The notes: generated by a model not told the origin, from the letters alone. A DNA stretch of 54,861 bases from an uncultured bacterium (GCA_903829945.1 CAIKRV010000077.1:1-54861), one strand, 5' to 3'; shown: positions 26,794-35,539, counted from the stretch's first letter. Made by a program: numbers and translations.

Positions 26794-27767
26794 ACACTTA
26801 CCTGCTCTTCCTTGAAGGATTCGCGCGGCTGCAAGCCTAAAAGTTCGAACATTGCTGCATCATCAGTAAATGATGGATTTGGAGTTGTTAATAATTTATC
26901 ACCTGAGAAAATTGAGTTGGCTCCAGCCATAAAACAAAATGCCTGTTCAACAGTACTCATTTCCTGACGACCTGCGGATAAACGAACCATTGCTTTTGGC
27001 ATTAAGATGCGAGCTGTTGCAATCATACGAAGCATTTCCCATATAGCAACTCTAGGTTGATCTTGCAATGGAGTGCCTTCTACAGGAACTAATGCATTTA
27101 CCGGAACAGATTCAGGATGTTCAGGCAAAGTTGCCAAGGTAAATAACATATCAATACGGTCATTATTACTTTCACCTAGGCCTATAATACCACCACAACA
27201 AACAGATATACCTGCATTTCGAACATTTTCAATTGTTTTTAAACGATCGTCATAAGTACGGGTAGTTATTACTTCATCATAATAATCAGAGGAAGTATCA
27301 AGATTATGATTATAAGCGTAAAGGCCAGCTTCTTTAAGTTTTTTAGCTTGCTCATCAGTCAGCATGCCTAAGGTACAACATACTTCAAGTCCTAAAGAAT
27401 TCACTCCTTTTACCATTTCTAATACCCTGTCAAAATCACGATTATCGCGAACTTCCCTCCAGGCTGCTCCCATACAAAAACGTGTAGAACCGGCTTCCTT
27501 AGCTTTTAAAGCTGAGGAAATAACTTCCTCTTTTTTCAATAAGGCTTGAACTTTTAAATCAGTATTGTATTTAGCAGATTGAGAACAATAAGAGCAATCT
27601 TCAGAACAACCTCCTGTTTTAATCGACAATAAAGTACACACCTGTACTTCGGAAGCTTTGTGGTATTCACGGTGAATACTTGCCGCCTCATAAACCAAAT
27701 CTAAAATCGGCTTGTAATATATATCTTGTATTTCGGACCTGGTCCAATTGTTTTTAATTTGATGCAT
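26787..27767 (-). CDS. bioB: Biotin synthase (radical SAM)
   Basis: This radical SAM enzyme inserts sulfur into dethiobiotin. The cluster-binding motif is in [17 protein letters not shown] (CxxxCxxC), with the typical LLSIKTGG in front of it. [22 protein letters not shown] and [14 protein letters not shown] are further BioB signatures. I place the start at the ATG at 27767 ([13 protein letters not shown]), which matches usual BioB N-termini and gives 326 residues. A frame extending to 27887 would overlap the upstream gene and has an N-terminus unlike the family. It heads the bioB-bioF-bioD-bioA-KAS cluster; a 74-base gap precedes it, enough for a separate promoter. Confidence 0.95.
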   Translation of the reverse strand: MHQIKNNWTRSEIQDIYYKPILDLVYEAASIHREYHKASEVQVCTLLSIKTGGCSEDCSYCSQSAKYNTDLKVQALLKKEEVISSALKAKEAGSTRFCMGAAWREVRDNRDFDRVLEMVKGVNSLGLEVCCTLGMLTDEQAKKLKEAGLYAYNHNLDTSSDYYDEVITTRTYDDRLKTIENVRNAGISVCCGGIIGLGESNNDRIDMLFTLATLPEHPESVPVNALVPVEGTPLQDQPRVAIWEMLRMIATARILMPKAMVRLSAGRQEMSTVEQAFCFMAGANSIFSGDKLLTTPNPSFTDDAAMFELLGLQPRESFKEEQVSVC

Positions 27768-27841
27768 AATAAATCTTTGCACAAAGTTTCCAAAAATTAT
27801 CTGATTTAGAGAATTACTTCTATAAAATCTTGCATTTGCCT

Positions 27842-29371
27842 TTAAATATTTTTCTTCCTGTTGAGTATTTTCAGAATAATAGTCCACAAATCTTCATAAG
27901 GTACAATCTCAATTTGAGTTTGAGTTGGAGTATATTGAAGGTTGGCTTCTAGGAGTTTCCATAAATAGCGAGCGGCCATTTTATGAGATTTTTCGGGGTC
28001 AAAATTGTAACGGTCCATTACCATTAGCATTTTAATAAAATAATGAGAACGATAAGCTTCTTCTACAGAAAGATACCGATATAAATAAAGCCTTAAAGCT
28101 TCCATCCGGCTGGTAATTTCAACGAATTCCTCTTCCAAAAGGAAAAAAAGTAATTGTAAAATCAAAACAGCAACCTTAATACCTTTGGTATCCTTAGAAT
28201 AATGGGGTATATCATTAATAAGTGAGGACATCCGGAAAGAATGACCTTTACCAAATAAATCAGGATACAATGATGCCTTATTACTATATAGTAACAAAAA
28301 CCACAAATATCCGCCGTAAACCCTCCACAATTCTTTCTGATTATCATGCAGTTTAGCAAAGCCAGGATCTTCATTTACCTCTTTAAAGGAAATAACAGCA
28401 CTTTCCAGATTGGCGGTATTTAAACATAAAAGGAAGTAATATTCTTGTGTTTTGTACCAATTAAAGCTGCCTTTATGTTGGAATTCCAATGCTTTTTGAG
28501 CACTATCTCGACCGGCCTGATAATTTTTTGCCAAAAGACTGGCATCTAATATTACCATTAAGGCATTGGATTGGCGGACACTATTATAAAATACCCCGGA
28601 ATCAACTATAAATTTTTCAAATTGAATACTTACTTCCAAAGATTTCCCATATTCCTTCATTAATTGGTAATAAACAACAATAAATTGAAAATAATAATAA
28701 CTGACATTGAAGGTATTATACTTCTCCTTCAATTTCTCAAACTTACTTTTATACTTATTTAATTTCTCAATTAATTCCTTTTCCGGCACCAAGGAATGTG
28801 AAAAATTCAAAACAATATCATAATGCATCTGCTCCGCTTTGGCCTCTGCAGCCACTTTTTTATTCGCTTCTTTAAAAAGCGCATTGTATTCCTGAAACCT
28901 TACATAATCTCCACCTTGAATGGTTTCGCGACGTAATAAAATGGCCGCTTGTTCAATTAATTCATAAAGTTCAATAGGTTGAGATCTTTGAATAACTTTA
29001 TTTAAAATACGTGCACCACTTTTATTTATACCTATAGACATCAGCATTTTAGCTACTGCAAGTAACTTATAGCATTCGTACGCTTGATGATGATAAGAAT
29101 TAGGGTCGGAATTTTTAGATTGCATGAATAAAAGAGTGGTATAAAGCTTATCTTTAAGTCTCTTTTTCAACATTTTATAAGCTGAATCACTTGGCGTTTT
29201 ATCCAATAATGCTTTAGCAGCTTCGGCATCAGATCCAAACTTACCTTTATGAATACCATCTGCTAAGCGATACGGCAGTGATTTTCTATTAATATCCTCA
29301 CCATTAAGAAGTTCAATCTTCTTTATCCTATCGGAAAAGGCAATGTTTATTAAATCTTTTAATTCATCCAT
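27842..29371 (-). CDS. Uncharacterised helical-repeat protein upstream of bioB
   Basis: The 509-residue protein is almost wholly helical and looks like a TPR-type or similar alpha-solenoid. Helix pairs such as [20 protein letters not shown] and [18 protein letters not shown] have TPR-like spacing, though no strict TPR consensus is met. No signal peptide, transmembrane segment or catalytic motif is visible, so it is probably cytosolic. It contains many aromatic residues in its middle part ([20 protein letters not shown]). It ends 74 bases before bioB on the same strand, so cotranscription with the biotin genes is possible. I do not recognise a family. Confidence 0.7.
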   Translation of the reverse strand: MDELKDLINIAFSDRIKKIELLNGEDINRKSLPYRLADGIHKGKFGSDAEAAKALLDKTPSDSAYKMLKKRLKDKLYTTLLFMQSKNSDPNSYHHQAYECYKLLAVAKMLMSIGINKSGARILNKVIQRSQPIELYELIEQAAILLRRETIQGGDYVRFQEYNALFKEANKKVAAEAKAEQMHYDIVLNFSHSLVPEKELIEKLNKYKSKFEKLKEKYNTFNVSYYYFQFIVVYYQLMKEYGKSLEVSIQFEKFIVDSGVFYNSVRQSNALMVILDASLLAKNYQAGRDSAQKALEFQHKGSFNWYKTQEYYFLLCLNTANLESAVISFKEVNEDPGFAKLHDNQKELWRVYGGYLWFLLLYSNKASLYPDLFGKGHSFRMSSLINDIPHYSKDTKGIKVAVLILQLLFFLLEEEFVEITSRMEALRLYLYRYLSVEEAYRSHYFIKMLMVMDRYNFDPEKSHKMAARYLWKLLEANLQYTPTQTQIEIVPYEDLWTIILKILNRKKNI

Positions 29372-29526
29372 GAATGTAATATTCCTTCAAATCAGGAAAG
29401 GTCTGCTTCTATTTCTTAGCAAAAAACGGTAAAAAATCTCAATGTAACGATGAAAAGCAAAGGAAAAAAGTATAGGCTAGCCGCTGTTGCAATTTTGTAG
29501 GGTAACAAATAATTATTGAAAAATTT

Positions 29527-29739
29527 ATGGACACTCTACTATCAGTTCTACTTTACATTCACGCATTACCTGGACCCGGCAACTATCCAATGAGTTATAT
29601 CCAACAATTGGAAAGACAAAACATGCCAAGAATAATTGCTGTAGAAAGCAATCCTTCTCAATTGCGCGCCGTGATGCAAATGGAACAACCAATTGTTAAT
29701 TCTGTAATTATCATCAACGACACAACGTCAGGTAATTAA
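29527..29739 (+). CDS. Small protein of unknown function (70 residues)
   Basis: A 70-residue frame starts at 29527 and is followed by a strong hairpin terminator 25 bases after the stop, which supports it being a transcribed gene. The N-terminus is mildly hydrophobic (MDTLLSVLLYIHALPGPG) but short for a signal peptide. The rest is mixed, with a SVIIINDTTSGN end. A CAATTTTG sequence about 40 bases upstream is one mismatch from the -7 consensus. I do not recognise a family, and it lies in a gap between divergent neighbours. Confidence 0.45.
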   Translation: MDTLLSVLLYIHALPGPGNYPMSYIQQLERQNMPRIIAVESNPSQLRAVMQMEQPIVNSVIIINDTTSGN

Positions 29740-29763
29740 GATAGAACCCACTTATAAGAAAAT

Positions 29764-29793
29764 AAAGGCTTTACATTTTAATGTAAAGCCTTT
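29764..29793. terminator. Bidirectional hairpin terminator
   Basis: Inverted repeat AAAGGCTTTACAT, loop TTTA, then ATGTAAAGCCTTT lies between the convergent 70-residue gene and the slyD-like gene. It has A-rich and T-rich flanks on both sides and can serve both. Confidence 0.75.
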
Positions 29794-29817
29794 AATCTCG
29801 ATTAATTGGTATATTAA

Positions 29818-30297
29818 TTAATGGTCGTGCCCATCGTGGTGCACATGACCATGTGCAAGTTCCTGTTCAGAAGCTTCTCTTATACTTTGAATTTTAACAT
29901 CAAAGTGTAATTGTTGCCCGGCAAGCGGATGATTACCATCTACTACAATTGTATTTGATTGTACTTCTGTAACAGTAACAATCATTGGCCCGTTTTCAGT
30001 TTCTGTTTGAAATTCCATTCCTGGTTGAATATCAACTTCAGCAGGGAAGTTTTGACGTGGTACTTCAAAACGCAACTCTTTATCGTATTCACCATAACCA
30101 TCAGCTGGTTTTACGACTACGTTTTTTTCGTCACCAATAGTTAAATCTTCCAATTGTTTTTCCAATCCAGGAATAATATTATTATTACCGTGAAGGTATT
30201 CTAGCGGACGATCAGATTTCTCAAGGGTATCTCCCTTGCTGTTCTTCAATTCATAGGAAAAGCCTACTACCTTTCCTTTGCTTACTTTTTCAGACAT
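29818..30297 (-). CDS. slyD: SlyD-like FKBP-type peptidyl-prolyl cis-trans isomerase
   Basis: The protein catalyses proline isomerisation and acts as a folding chaperone. It has an N-terminal FKBP half, GFSYELKNSKGDTLEKS with LEYLHGNNNIIPGLEKQL, and GDEKNVVVKPADGYGEY, followed by an insert-in-flap domain (PRQNFP...GMEFQTE) and VDGNHPLAGQQLHFDV, which closes the fold as in SlyD. The C-terminal tail HGHVHHDGHDH is rich in His and Asp and may bind nickel or other metals. I chose the ATG at 30297 (MSEKVSKGKVV); an in-frame ATG at 30324 would add nine residues. It is a stand-alone gene. Confidence 0.9.
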   Translation of the reverse strand: MSEKVSKGKVVGFSYELKNSKGDTLEKSDRPLEYLHGNNNIIPGLEKQLEDLTIGDEKNVVVKPADGYGEYDKELRFEVPRQNFPAEVDIQPGMEFQTETENGPMIVTVTEVQSNTIVVDGNHPLAGQQLHFDVKIQSIREASEQELAHGHVHHDGHDH

Positions 30298-30417
30298 TTT
30301 CTTAATTTTATAATTATTGTTCAAAGTTCCTTAAAAAAGTGCTAATGCCGAAATAAATTTAGTTCTTAGCAAGTTTTAAATGCATATTTCTTAATATTGC
30401 GCACGTTTTAAATCGTA

Positions 30418-30795
30418 ATGAAGTTTATTCCAACAATATTTCACTGTATTCTCGACTACATCATTGGACTTTTGGTGCTATTATCTCCTTGGATATTTGA
30501 CTATAAGAGTGATGGTGCTGAAACCTGGGGGCCAACTGTTATTGTTGGTATCATGTTCGCCTATAATTTGTTGACTGATTCAGAAACAGGTTTAATTAAG
30601 TTTTTGGCTATGCCGGCGCATCTTTGGTTCGACATTTTTTGCGGCATAACGTTGGCTGCTTCTCCTTGGATTTTTGATTTTAAGGATGTATTACATGCGC
30701 CACAAATAGTTATCTTTTTTGGTATTCTTATTACCCTAAATGGCCTATTTACTGAAACTTTGCCTTCATATGCCGAGAAAAAAGGCAATGATTAA
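30418..30795 (+). CDS. SPW-repeat integral membrane protein
   Basis: The 125-residue protein has two copies of the SPW motif, LSPWIFD near residue 22 and ASPWIFD near residue 81. Each lies next to a pair of transmembrane helices, for four helices in total. This is the SPW repeat family (PF03779-type), small integral membrane proteins of unknown function found in many bacteria. It is divergent from the slyD-like gene and has no obvious operon partner. No precise function can be assigned. Confidence 0.85.
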   Translation: MKFIPTIFHCILDYIIGLLVLLSPWIFDYKSDGAETWGPTVIVGIMFAYNLLTDSETGLIKFLAMPAHLWFDIFCGITLAASPWIFDFKDVLHAPQIVIFFGILITLNGLFTETLPSYAEKKGND

Positions 30796-30872
30796 TTTTT
30801 AGGGAGGTAGGCAGGAATCTCATCTTTTTTGTTCAAATTTGTATCACATATTAATTTTTAAATCCAACTGAA

Positions 30873-31070
30873 ATGAAGAAAAAACTGATTTTAGCAATGG
30901 TAGCAATACTTTTGGCTGGACCAAGCTTTGCACAAACTGCTCCGAAAAAGGAAAAAACGGAGAAAAAGGAAACTGAACCTAAAAAGAAATCTTCCAAAAA
31001 GAAAGGGAAGAAAAAGAAAAAAGATAAAGAAAAGGCTGAAGAAGAGCCTAAAGAAGAACAAGGTAAATAA
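30873..31070 (+). CDS. Lysine/glutamate-rich secreted small protein
   Basis: The 65-residue protein has a clear signal peptide (MKKKLILAMVAILLAGPSFA, cleaved before QTAP). The mature part of about 45 residues is almost all Lys, Glu, Pro and Ser, with alternating basic blocks and more acidic stretches toward the end. It is probably periplasmic or released, and disordered. A hairpin terminator follows 15 bases after the stop, which supports a real transcript. Lys-rich secreted tails of this kind are common in Bacteroidota but their function is not established; binding to nucleic acid, envelope polyanions or metal is speculative. Confidence 0.7.
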   Translation: MKKKLILAMVAILLAGPSFAQTAPKKEKTEKKETEPKKKSSKKKGKKKKKDKEKAEEEPKEEQGK

Positions 31071-31085
31071 AAATGCCTTACATAG

Positions 31086-31114
31086 AAAAGCCGACCAAAT
31101 GGTCGGCTTTTTTT
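31086..31114. terminator. Hairpin terminator after the Lys-rich gene
   Basis: AAAAGCCGACC, loop AAAT, then GGTCGGCTTTT followed by more T residues gives an 11-bp stem with a T-tract. It lies immediately before the 3' end of tRNA-Cys, so it can also end transcription of that gene from the other side. Confidence 0.85.
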
Positions 31115-31117
31115 GTG

Positions 31118-31188
31118 AGGTAGCGTCCGGATTCGAACCGGAGTAGAGGCTTTTGCAGAGCCTTGCCTAGCCGCTCGGCCACGCTACC
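31118..31188 (-). tRNA. tRNA-Cys (anticodon GCA)
   Basis: On the minus strand the 71-nt gene begins GGTAGCG and pairs with CGCTACC at the 3' end, a 7-bp acceptor stem. The D-arm contains the GCCG / CGGC pair, the anticodon stem is AGGCT / AGCCT with loop CTGCAAA (anticodon GCA), and the T-arm contains GGTTCGAATCC. Position 73 is U, the known identity base of tRNA-Cys. CCA is not encoded. Confidence 0.95.
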
Positions 31189-31258
31189 AATAAAGAGGCG
31201 CAAAGATAATATTTTTATTACAGCCTCCTCTATTTTTTGCAAAATTGGAATTGAATGC

Positions 31259-31615
31259 TTAAGATTCTGATTCCCATTCTATAAAAGAATTGGATATTAC
31301 ACCTTTCAAAAATGGATGTTCCTTTTCAATTCTAATTTTTATTGCACCGCAATCTTTAAATTGATTCTTAACCTCAGTAGCAATGGCTGAAGCCAGTGCC
31401 TCCAATAAATTGAAATTATTAGTGGTCAATTTATTAACTATTTGACATAAAACCCCATAATCTAATGTATCTTCTAGCTTATCACTTTTTCCTGCTTTTT
31501 CGATGGGATAATTAATTTCGATATTAATTATTAAAGTTCTGCCTATTAGTCGTTCTTCTTCACTCACACCAATTGGAGCAAAAACCTTAAATCCATTTAA
31601 TCCAATTTTTCCCAT
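31259..31615 (-). CDS. folB: Dihydroneopterin aldolase
   Basis: The 118-residue protein acts in folate synthesis, splitting 7,8-dihydroneopterin to 6-hydroxymethyl-dihydropterin and glycolaldehyde. The family pattern is clear: GLNGFKVFAPIGVSEEER near the start, the LEDTLDYGVLCQIV segment, then the NLLEALASAIA motif with its key Glu, and IRIEKEHP with the catalytic Lys near the end. Length is typical. It is divergent from the glutaryl-CoA dehydrogenase gene with overlapping promoter boxes, and lies downstream of tRNA-Cys on the same strand only in the sense of order, not as one operon. Confidence 0.92.
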   Translation of the reverse strand: MGKIGLNGFKVFAPIGVSEEERLIGRTLIINIEINYPIEKAGKSDKLEDTLDYGVLCQIVNKLTTNNFNLLEALASAIATEVKNQFKDCGAIKIRIEKEHPFLKGVISNSFIEWESES

Positions 31616-31629
31616 TCTATAATTTGATG

Positions 31630-31637
31630 TATTTTTG
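31630..31637 (+). promoter_or_regulatory. -7 box TATTTTTG for the glutaryl-CoA dehydrogenase gene
   Basis: TATTTTTG matches TAnnTTTG and ends 19 bases before the ATG at 31657. A convincing -33 element was not found. Confidence 0.35.
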
Positions 31638-31643
31638 AAGGTT

Positions 31644-31651
31644 CAAAGCTA
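31644..31651 (-). promoter_or_regulatory. -7 box TAGCTTTG for folB
   Basis: The minus strand reads TAGCTTTG, 28 bases before the folB start codon at 31615. It overlaps the leader of the divergent gcdH gene, so the two promoters could interfere with each other. Confidence 0.4.
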
Positions 31652-31656
31652 TATAT

Positions 31657-32865
31657 ATGGAAGAAAATAATCAAGGATCCGGCAATTTCGTTGACCGATT
31701 CGAATTTCACGACTATTATTTAACCGAAGAGTTCCTAACCGAGGAGCATAAACTCATCCGTGCTACTGTAAGAGAATGGGTTAAGAAAAATGTAACCCCA
31801 ATTATTGAAGATTATGCTCAAAATGCAAAATTCCCGGTTCATTTAGTGAAAGAAATGGGCGAAATGGGCTTATTTGGTCCTACTGTATCACAAAAATATG
31901 GGGGTCAAGGTTTGGATTATATCTCGTATGGTATAATGATGCAAGAAGTTGAACGAGGAGATTCCGGAATACGCTCCACTGCCTCTGTGCAAGGCTCCTT
32001 GGTGATGTATCCTATATATGCATTTGGATCTGAAGAACAAAAAATGAAGTACCTTCCCAAATTAGCCAGTGGAGAATGGTTGGGATGTTTTGGCTTGACT
32101 GAACCTAATTTTGGTTCTAACCCTGCGGGCATGACCACTAACATAAAAGATATGGGCGACCATTATTTACTTAATGGAAGTAAAATGTGGATCTCCAATG
32201 CACCTTATTCACAAATGGCAGTAATATGGGCCAAAGATGATCAAGGTATTATAAGAGGTGTTATTTTAGAAACAGGTATGGAAGGTTATACCCAACCGGA
32301 AATACATCATAAATGGTCACTGCGTGCTTCCTCTACCGGTGAATTAGTTTTTGATAATGTAAAAGTACCTAAGCAAAATATTTTACCGGGTGTTAAAGGA
32401 TTGAAAGGTCCTCTATCATGCCTAAATAATGCGAGATATGGTATTGCTTGGGGTGCCCTGGGGGTAGCATTAGATTGCTACGATACCGCATTAAGATATG
32501 CAAAAGAAAGAATACAATTTGATAGACCTATAGCAGGGTTTCAGTTAACTCAAAAAAAATTGGCTGAAATGATTACTGAAATTACCAAGGCGCAATTATT
32601 AACATGGCGCTTAGGGGTGTTAAAAAATGAAGATAGAGCAACACCGGCACAAATTTCAATGGCAAAACGAAATAATATTGAAATTGCGCTTAATATTGCC
32701 AGGGAAGCACGACAAATATTAGGAGGCATGGGTATTACGGGTGAATATTCCATTATGCGTCATATGATGAATTTGGAGTCAGTGGTAACCTATGAAGGAA
32801 CTCATGATATTCATTTGCTGATAACCGGAATGGATATTACCGGCATTAACGCCTTTAATGGATAA
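31657..32865 (+). CDS. gcdH: Glutaryl-CoA dehydrogenase-like acyl-CoA dehydrogenase
   Basis: The 402-residue FAD enzyme belongs to the acyl-CoA dehydrogenase family. RSTASVQGSLVMYPIYAFG, FGLTEPNFGSNP and especially the end TYEGTHDIHLLITG (catalytic Glu in YEGTHDIH) match glutaryl-CoA dehydrogenase, which oxidises and decarboxylates glutaryl-CoA to crotonyl-CoA in lysine and tryptophan degradation. RYGIAWGALGVALDCYDTAL and GGMGITGEYSIMRHMMN support this over short-chain dehydrogenases. Length fits. It overlaps or abuts the next gene, which may be coexpressed. A kynurenine 3-monooxygenase gene is also in the window but not adjacent. Confidence 0.88.
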   Translation: MEENNQGSGNFVDRFEFHDYYLTEEFLTEEHKLIRATVREWVKKNVTPIIEDYAQNAKFPVHLVKEMGEMGLFGPTVSQKYGGQGLDYISYGIMMQEVERGDSGIRSTASVQGSLVMYPIYAFGSEEQKMKYLPKLASGEWLGCFGLTEPNFGSNPAGMTTNIKDMGDHYLLNGSKMWISNAPYSQMAVIWAKDDQGIIRGVILETGMEGYTQPEIHHKWSLRASSTGELVFDNVKVPKQNILPGVKGLKGPLSCLNNARYGIAWGALGVALDCYDTALRYAKERIQFDRPIAGFQLTQKKLAEMITEITKAQLLTWRLGVLKNEDRATPAQISMAKRNNIEIALNIAREARQILGGMGITGEYSIMRHMMNLESVVTYEGTHDIHLLITGMDITGINAFNG

Positions 32866-32866
32866 A

Positions 32867-33970
32867 ATGAAATTTTTTATTGTTCTTTTTACTTTGCTTA
32901 TAAGCACTTTTTCAACGTTTGGATATACCGGACGAAAAGTTATTTTGCTTGTAAATAGAAATTTACAAAAGGACACTATAGGCTATAATATAGCCGATGA
33001 TTTTTCACGTGTCTGTTATGAAGGATTAAAAAATGGGACTTTAAAACTTTGGGAAACACCGGAAAAATTAAAAAATATTGCATTTACAAGCCTAGTAGAT
33101 ATCGAAAAAAACACACATGCATCTTTCACTCAATTGCGAAATATGTTTGTGTATGAGGAGTGGAGTGTTGAGAAAAATAAATATAAATTTTCAACCAAAG
33201 GTCTTTCATTTACAGGAATGGATTCTAGTGGGAAAGATATTTTCTTCGGATATATTGAAGTCAATGAAATATTGTTAAAGATTTTACAGAATTCTTTAGC
33301 AAATGTTAATGCAGACGGTTATTATGGAACCACCTTATTGCAAGAATTACAAAGTAGACATTTTGAATTTGACGTGGTATTTTTTAAAAATAAACCAATA
33401 CGAAAATTTACTAAAGCACAAGGAATTATCAAGGATGCTTTGAGTGCTAAAAATATTGTATTTAAAAACGATTTCCCTCGAGCCAAGTTAATTGAATATT
33501 CTATTGAAGCCGGTCCCTCTACCCTTTCGGATGCCTCCGGCACAATTATTTCGGGGTTGCAGAATTTCTTCAATGAAAATCCACAGGAATTTTTTAATTT
33601 AGGTGGAGATAAAATATTTTCATATTTGCGTAAAACACCCATAATATTATCTTCCGTACTTGTCAATGAAATATGGACTAAAAGTTATGATAGCTTAAAA
33701 GCAACAACCGTAGAATATATACCGGTAGTAATTGGTAATCCAATTCAAGGAATATCATTTCAACAAATGAATGAATGGAATTTAAAAATTAATTCAAGAT
33801 CCTTTAATCAATGGATTGTTGAAAAAAAATTTTATTACAGGATTACAAAAGTGAATTCCACTTTGATTGATGGAACTTTTGCATTATCTATTAATGAAGA
33901 ACTTCTAAAAGGTAATTGGCAAAATTTAAATAAGACACTGCATGGTACCGATGAACAAATTAAAAATTAA
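32867..33970 (+). CDS. Secreted protein of uncertain family, weakly GldN-like
   Basis: About 367 residues with a signal peptide (MKFFIVLFTLLISTFSTFG). The first half (YEGLKNGTLKLWETPEKLKN, then VYEEWSVEKNKYKF) resembles the layout of the gliding/T9SS protein GldN, where a helical NGxIK region is followed by an EEW-containing strand, but the match is weak and could be coincidental. A similar EW...W-strand pattern recurs near the C-terminus (MNEWNLKINSRSFNQWIVEKKFYY), hinting at an internal duplication. I prefer the ATG one base after the gcdH stop (32867); the ATG at 32858 overlaps gcdH. It is probably cotranscribed with gcdH. Confidence 0.6.
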   Translation: MKFFIVLFTLLISTFSTFGYTGRKVILLVNRNLQKDTIGYNIADDFSRVCYEGLKNGTLKLWETPEKLKNIAFTSLVDIEKNTHASFTQLRNMFVYEEWSVEKNKYKFSTKGLSFTGMDSSGKDIFFGYIEVNEILLKILQNSLANVNADGYYGTTLLQELQSRHFEFDVVFFKNKPIRKFTKAQGIIKDALSAKNIVFKNDFPRAKLIEYSIEAGPSTLSDASGTIISGLQNFFNENPQEFFNLGGDKIFSYLRKTPIILSSVLVNEIWTKSYDSLKATTVEYIPVVIGNPIQGISFQQMNEWNLKINSRSFNQWIVEKKFYYRITKVNSTLIDGTFALSINEELLKGNWQNLNKTLHGTDEQIKN

Positions 33971-34000
33971 AACAAAAAAATAAATCAAAATTTCAGAATT

Positions 34001-35401
34001 ATGGATAAAATTAAGTTTGGAACTGATGGTTGGAGAGCAATAATTGCGGATGATTTTACAGTGGAAAATCTAAAAAGAGTAGCTTATGCTACCTCCTTAT
34101 GGTTGAATAAAACTTATCCTGAAGCCAAAGCTGTAGTTGGTCATGATTGCCGATTTGGCGGTAAATTATTTTCAGAAATTACGGCTCGAATTTTTGCAGC
34201 AAATGGGATTAAAGTATATTTATCTAAAGAATTTGTATCAACGCCAATGATTTCCTTGGCCACAAAAAAGCTTCAAGTAAGTTGTGGTATTATTATAACT
34301 GCATCGCATAATCCTCCCACCTATAATGGTTTTAAAATTAAAGGTTATTATGGTGGTCCTGCCCTACCGGAAATGATTGATGAGGTAGAAAAGCTAATTC
34401 CAGATATTGCATATAATCAAACATTAGATAGTTTGGAATCCTATGTTGAATCAGGTAAAATTGTTTATTCAGATTTTGAGCAAATGTACATTTCACATGC
34501 AGAAGAAAATTTTGATATGAATGCCATTCGAAATAGCAAAATAAGAATTGCTTATGATGCTATGTATGGTGCGGGTCAAAATGCTGCAAAACGGTTATTG
34601 CCAAATGCAACCATGCTTCATGCAGATTATAATCCGGGTTTTATGGGTCAGGCTCCTGAACCTATTTTAAAAAATCTGCAGGAAATATCCAATCTTATGA
34701 AAAATAGTAATTCATTCGATATTGCCTTTGCAACAGATGGGGATGCCGATCGAATTGGCTTATTGGATAGCAAAGGAAGTTTCGTTGATTCACATCATAT
34801 AATTCTGATGTTAATTAATTACCTTCATAAATATAAAGGTTTAAATGGAGATGTCGTTCATTCTTTTTCATGTACCTCCAGAATTGAAACCATGTGTGAA
34901 GCCTACGGATTAACGGATGTAACAACAAAAATTGGATTCAAGTATATTTGTGGCTATATGATCAATGGCAATGTATTGGTAGGCGGTGAGGAATCGGGTG
35001 GCATAGCAGTGATTAATCATATCCCTGAAAGAGACGGTATTTGGATTGCATTAACCATTATTGAATACATGGTTAAATCAGGTAAAAGTTTAGATGATCT
35101 TATTCAAGAAATTTATTCAGTAACTGGTACATTTGCTATGGAACGTGATGATTTACATATTGAAGAATCTGTAAAGCAAAAGATTGTTAAAGCATGTAAT
35201 GAGGGTAAATATACTTCCTTTGGCAAGTACAAAATTGAAAAAGTAGAAACTATTGATGGTTTTAAATTTCATTTAGGTAATAAAAATTGGGTTATGATGC
35301 GTGCCTCAGGTACTGAGCCGGTTTTAAGGGTTTATTCGGAAGCAGCTACTTCTGAGGAAGCATGGGATATAATTAATGAAACTAAGAAAAGTATTTTATA
35401 A
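34001..35401 (+). CDS. Phosphohexomutase (phosphoglucomutase/phosphomannomutase family)
   Basis: The 466-residue alpha-D-phosphohexomutase has all four family signatures. IKFGTDGWRAII starts the protein, TASHNPPTYNGFKI holds the phosphorylated Ser, FATDGDADRIGL binds the metal ion, and GGEESGGIAV with the C-terminal VMMRASGTEPVLRVYSE recognises sugar and phosphate. It interconverts sugar 1- and 6-phosphates. Bacteroidota carry several paralogues, so glucose, mannose or glucosamine specificity cannot be told from the sequence. The gene is 30 bases downstream of the secreted gene and may be in the same transcript. Confidence 0.92.
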   Translation: MDKIKFGTDGWRAIIADDFTVENLKRVAYATSLWLNKTYPEAKAVVGHDCRFGGKLFSEITARIFAANGIKVYLSKEFVSTPMISLATKKLQVSCGIIITASHNPPTYNGFKIKGYYGGPALPEMIDEVEKLIPDIAYNQTLDSLESYVESGKIVYSDFEQMYISHAEENFDMNAIRNSKIRIAYDAMYGAGQNAAKRLLPNATMLHADYNPGFMGQAPEPILKNLQEISNLMKNSNSFDIAFATDGDADRIGLLDSKGSFVDSHHIILMLINYLHKYKGLNGDVVHSFSCTSRIETMCEAYGLTDVTTKIGFKYICGYMINGNVLVGGEESGGIAVINHIPERDGIWIALTIIEYMVKSGKSLDDLIQEIYSVTGTFAMERDDLHIEESVKQKIVKACNEGKYTSFGKYKIEKVETIDGFKFHLGNKNWVMMRASGTEPVLRVYSEAATSEEAWDIINETKKSIL

Positions 35402-35539
35402 TAACATTTTTAATTAGAAAAAGTATCCTTAGTTTGACATAAGTACCTAAAAATGTATTAATTATCCTTAATAACAGCCTTAAAACTTGAAAAAATTAGC
35501 TAAAGTGGTCAAATTATTGGATAATTAGGCCAATTTAGC

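Noticed and set aside
27768-27887. Forty-residue N-terminal extension of bioB
   Set aside because: The extension overlaps the end of the upstream helical-repeat gene and does not resemble BioB N-termini, while [13 protein letters not shown] at 27767 does.
30928-31146. 72-residue frame overlapping the Lys-rich peptide in another frame
   Set aside because: It is the +2 reading of a repetitive AAG/GAA-rich coding sequence and runs through the hairpin terminator into tRNA-Cys; the signal-peptide frame is the real one.
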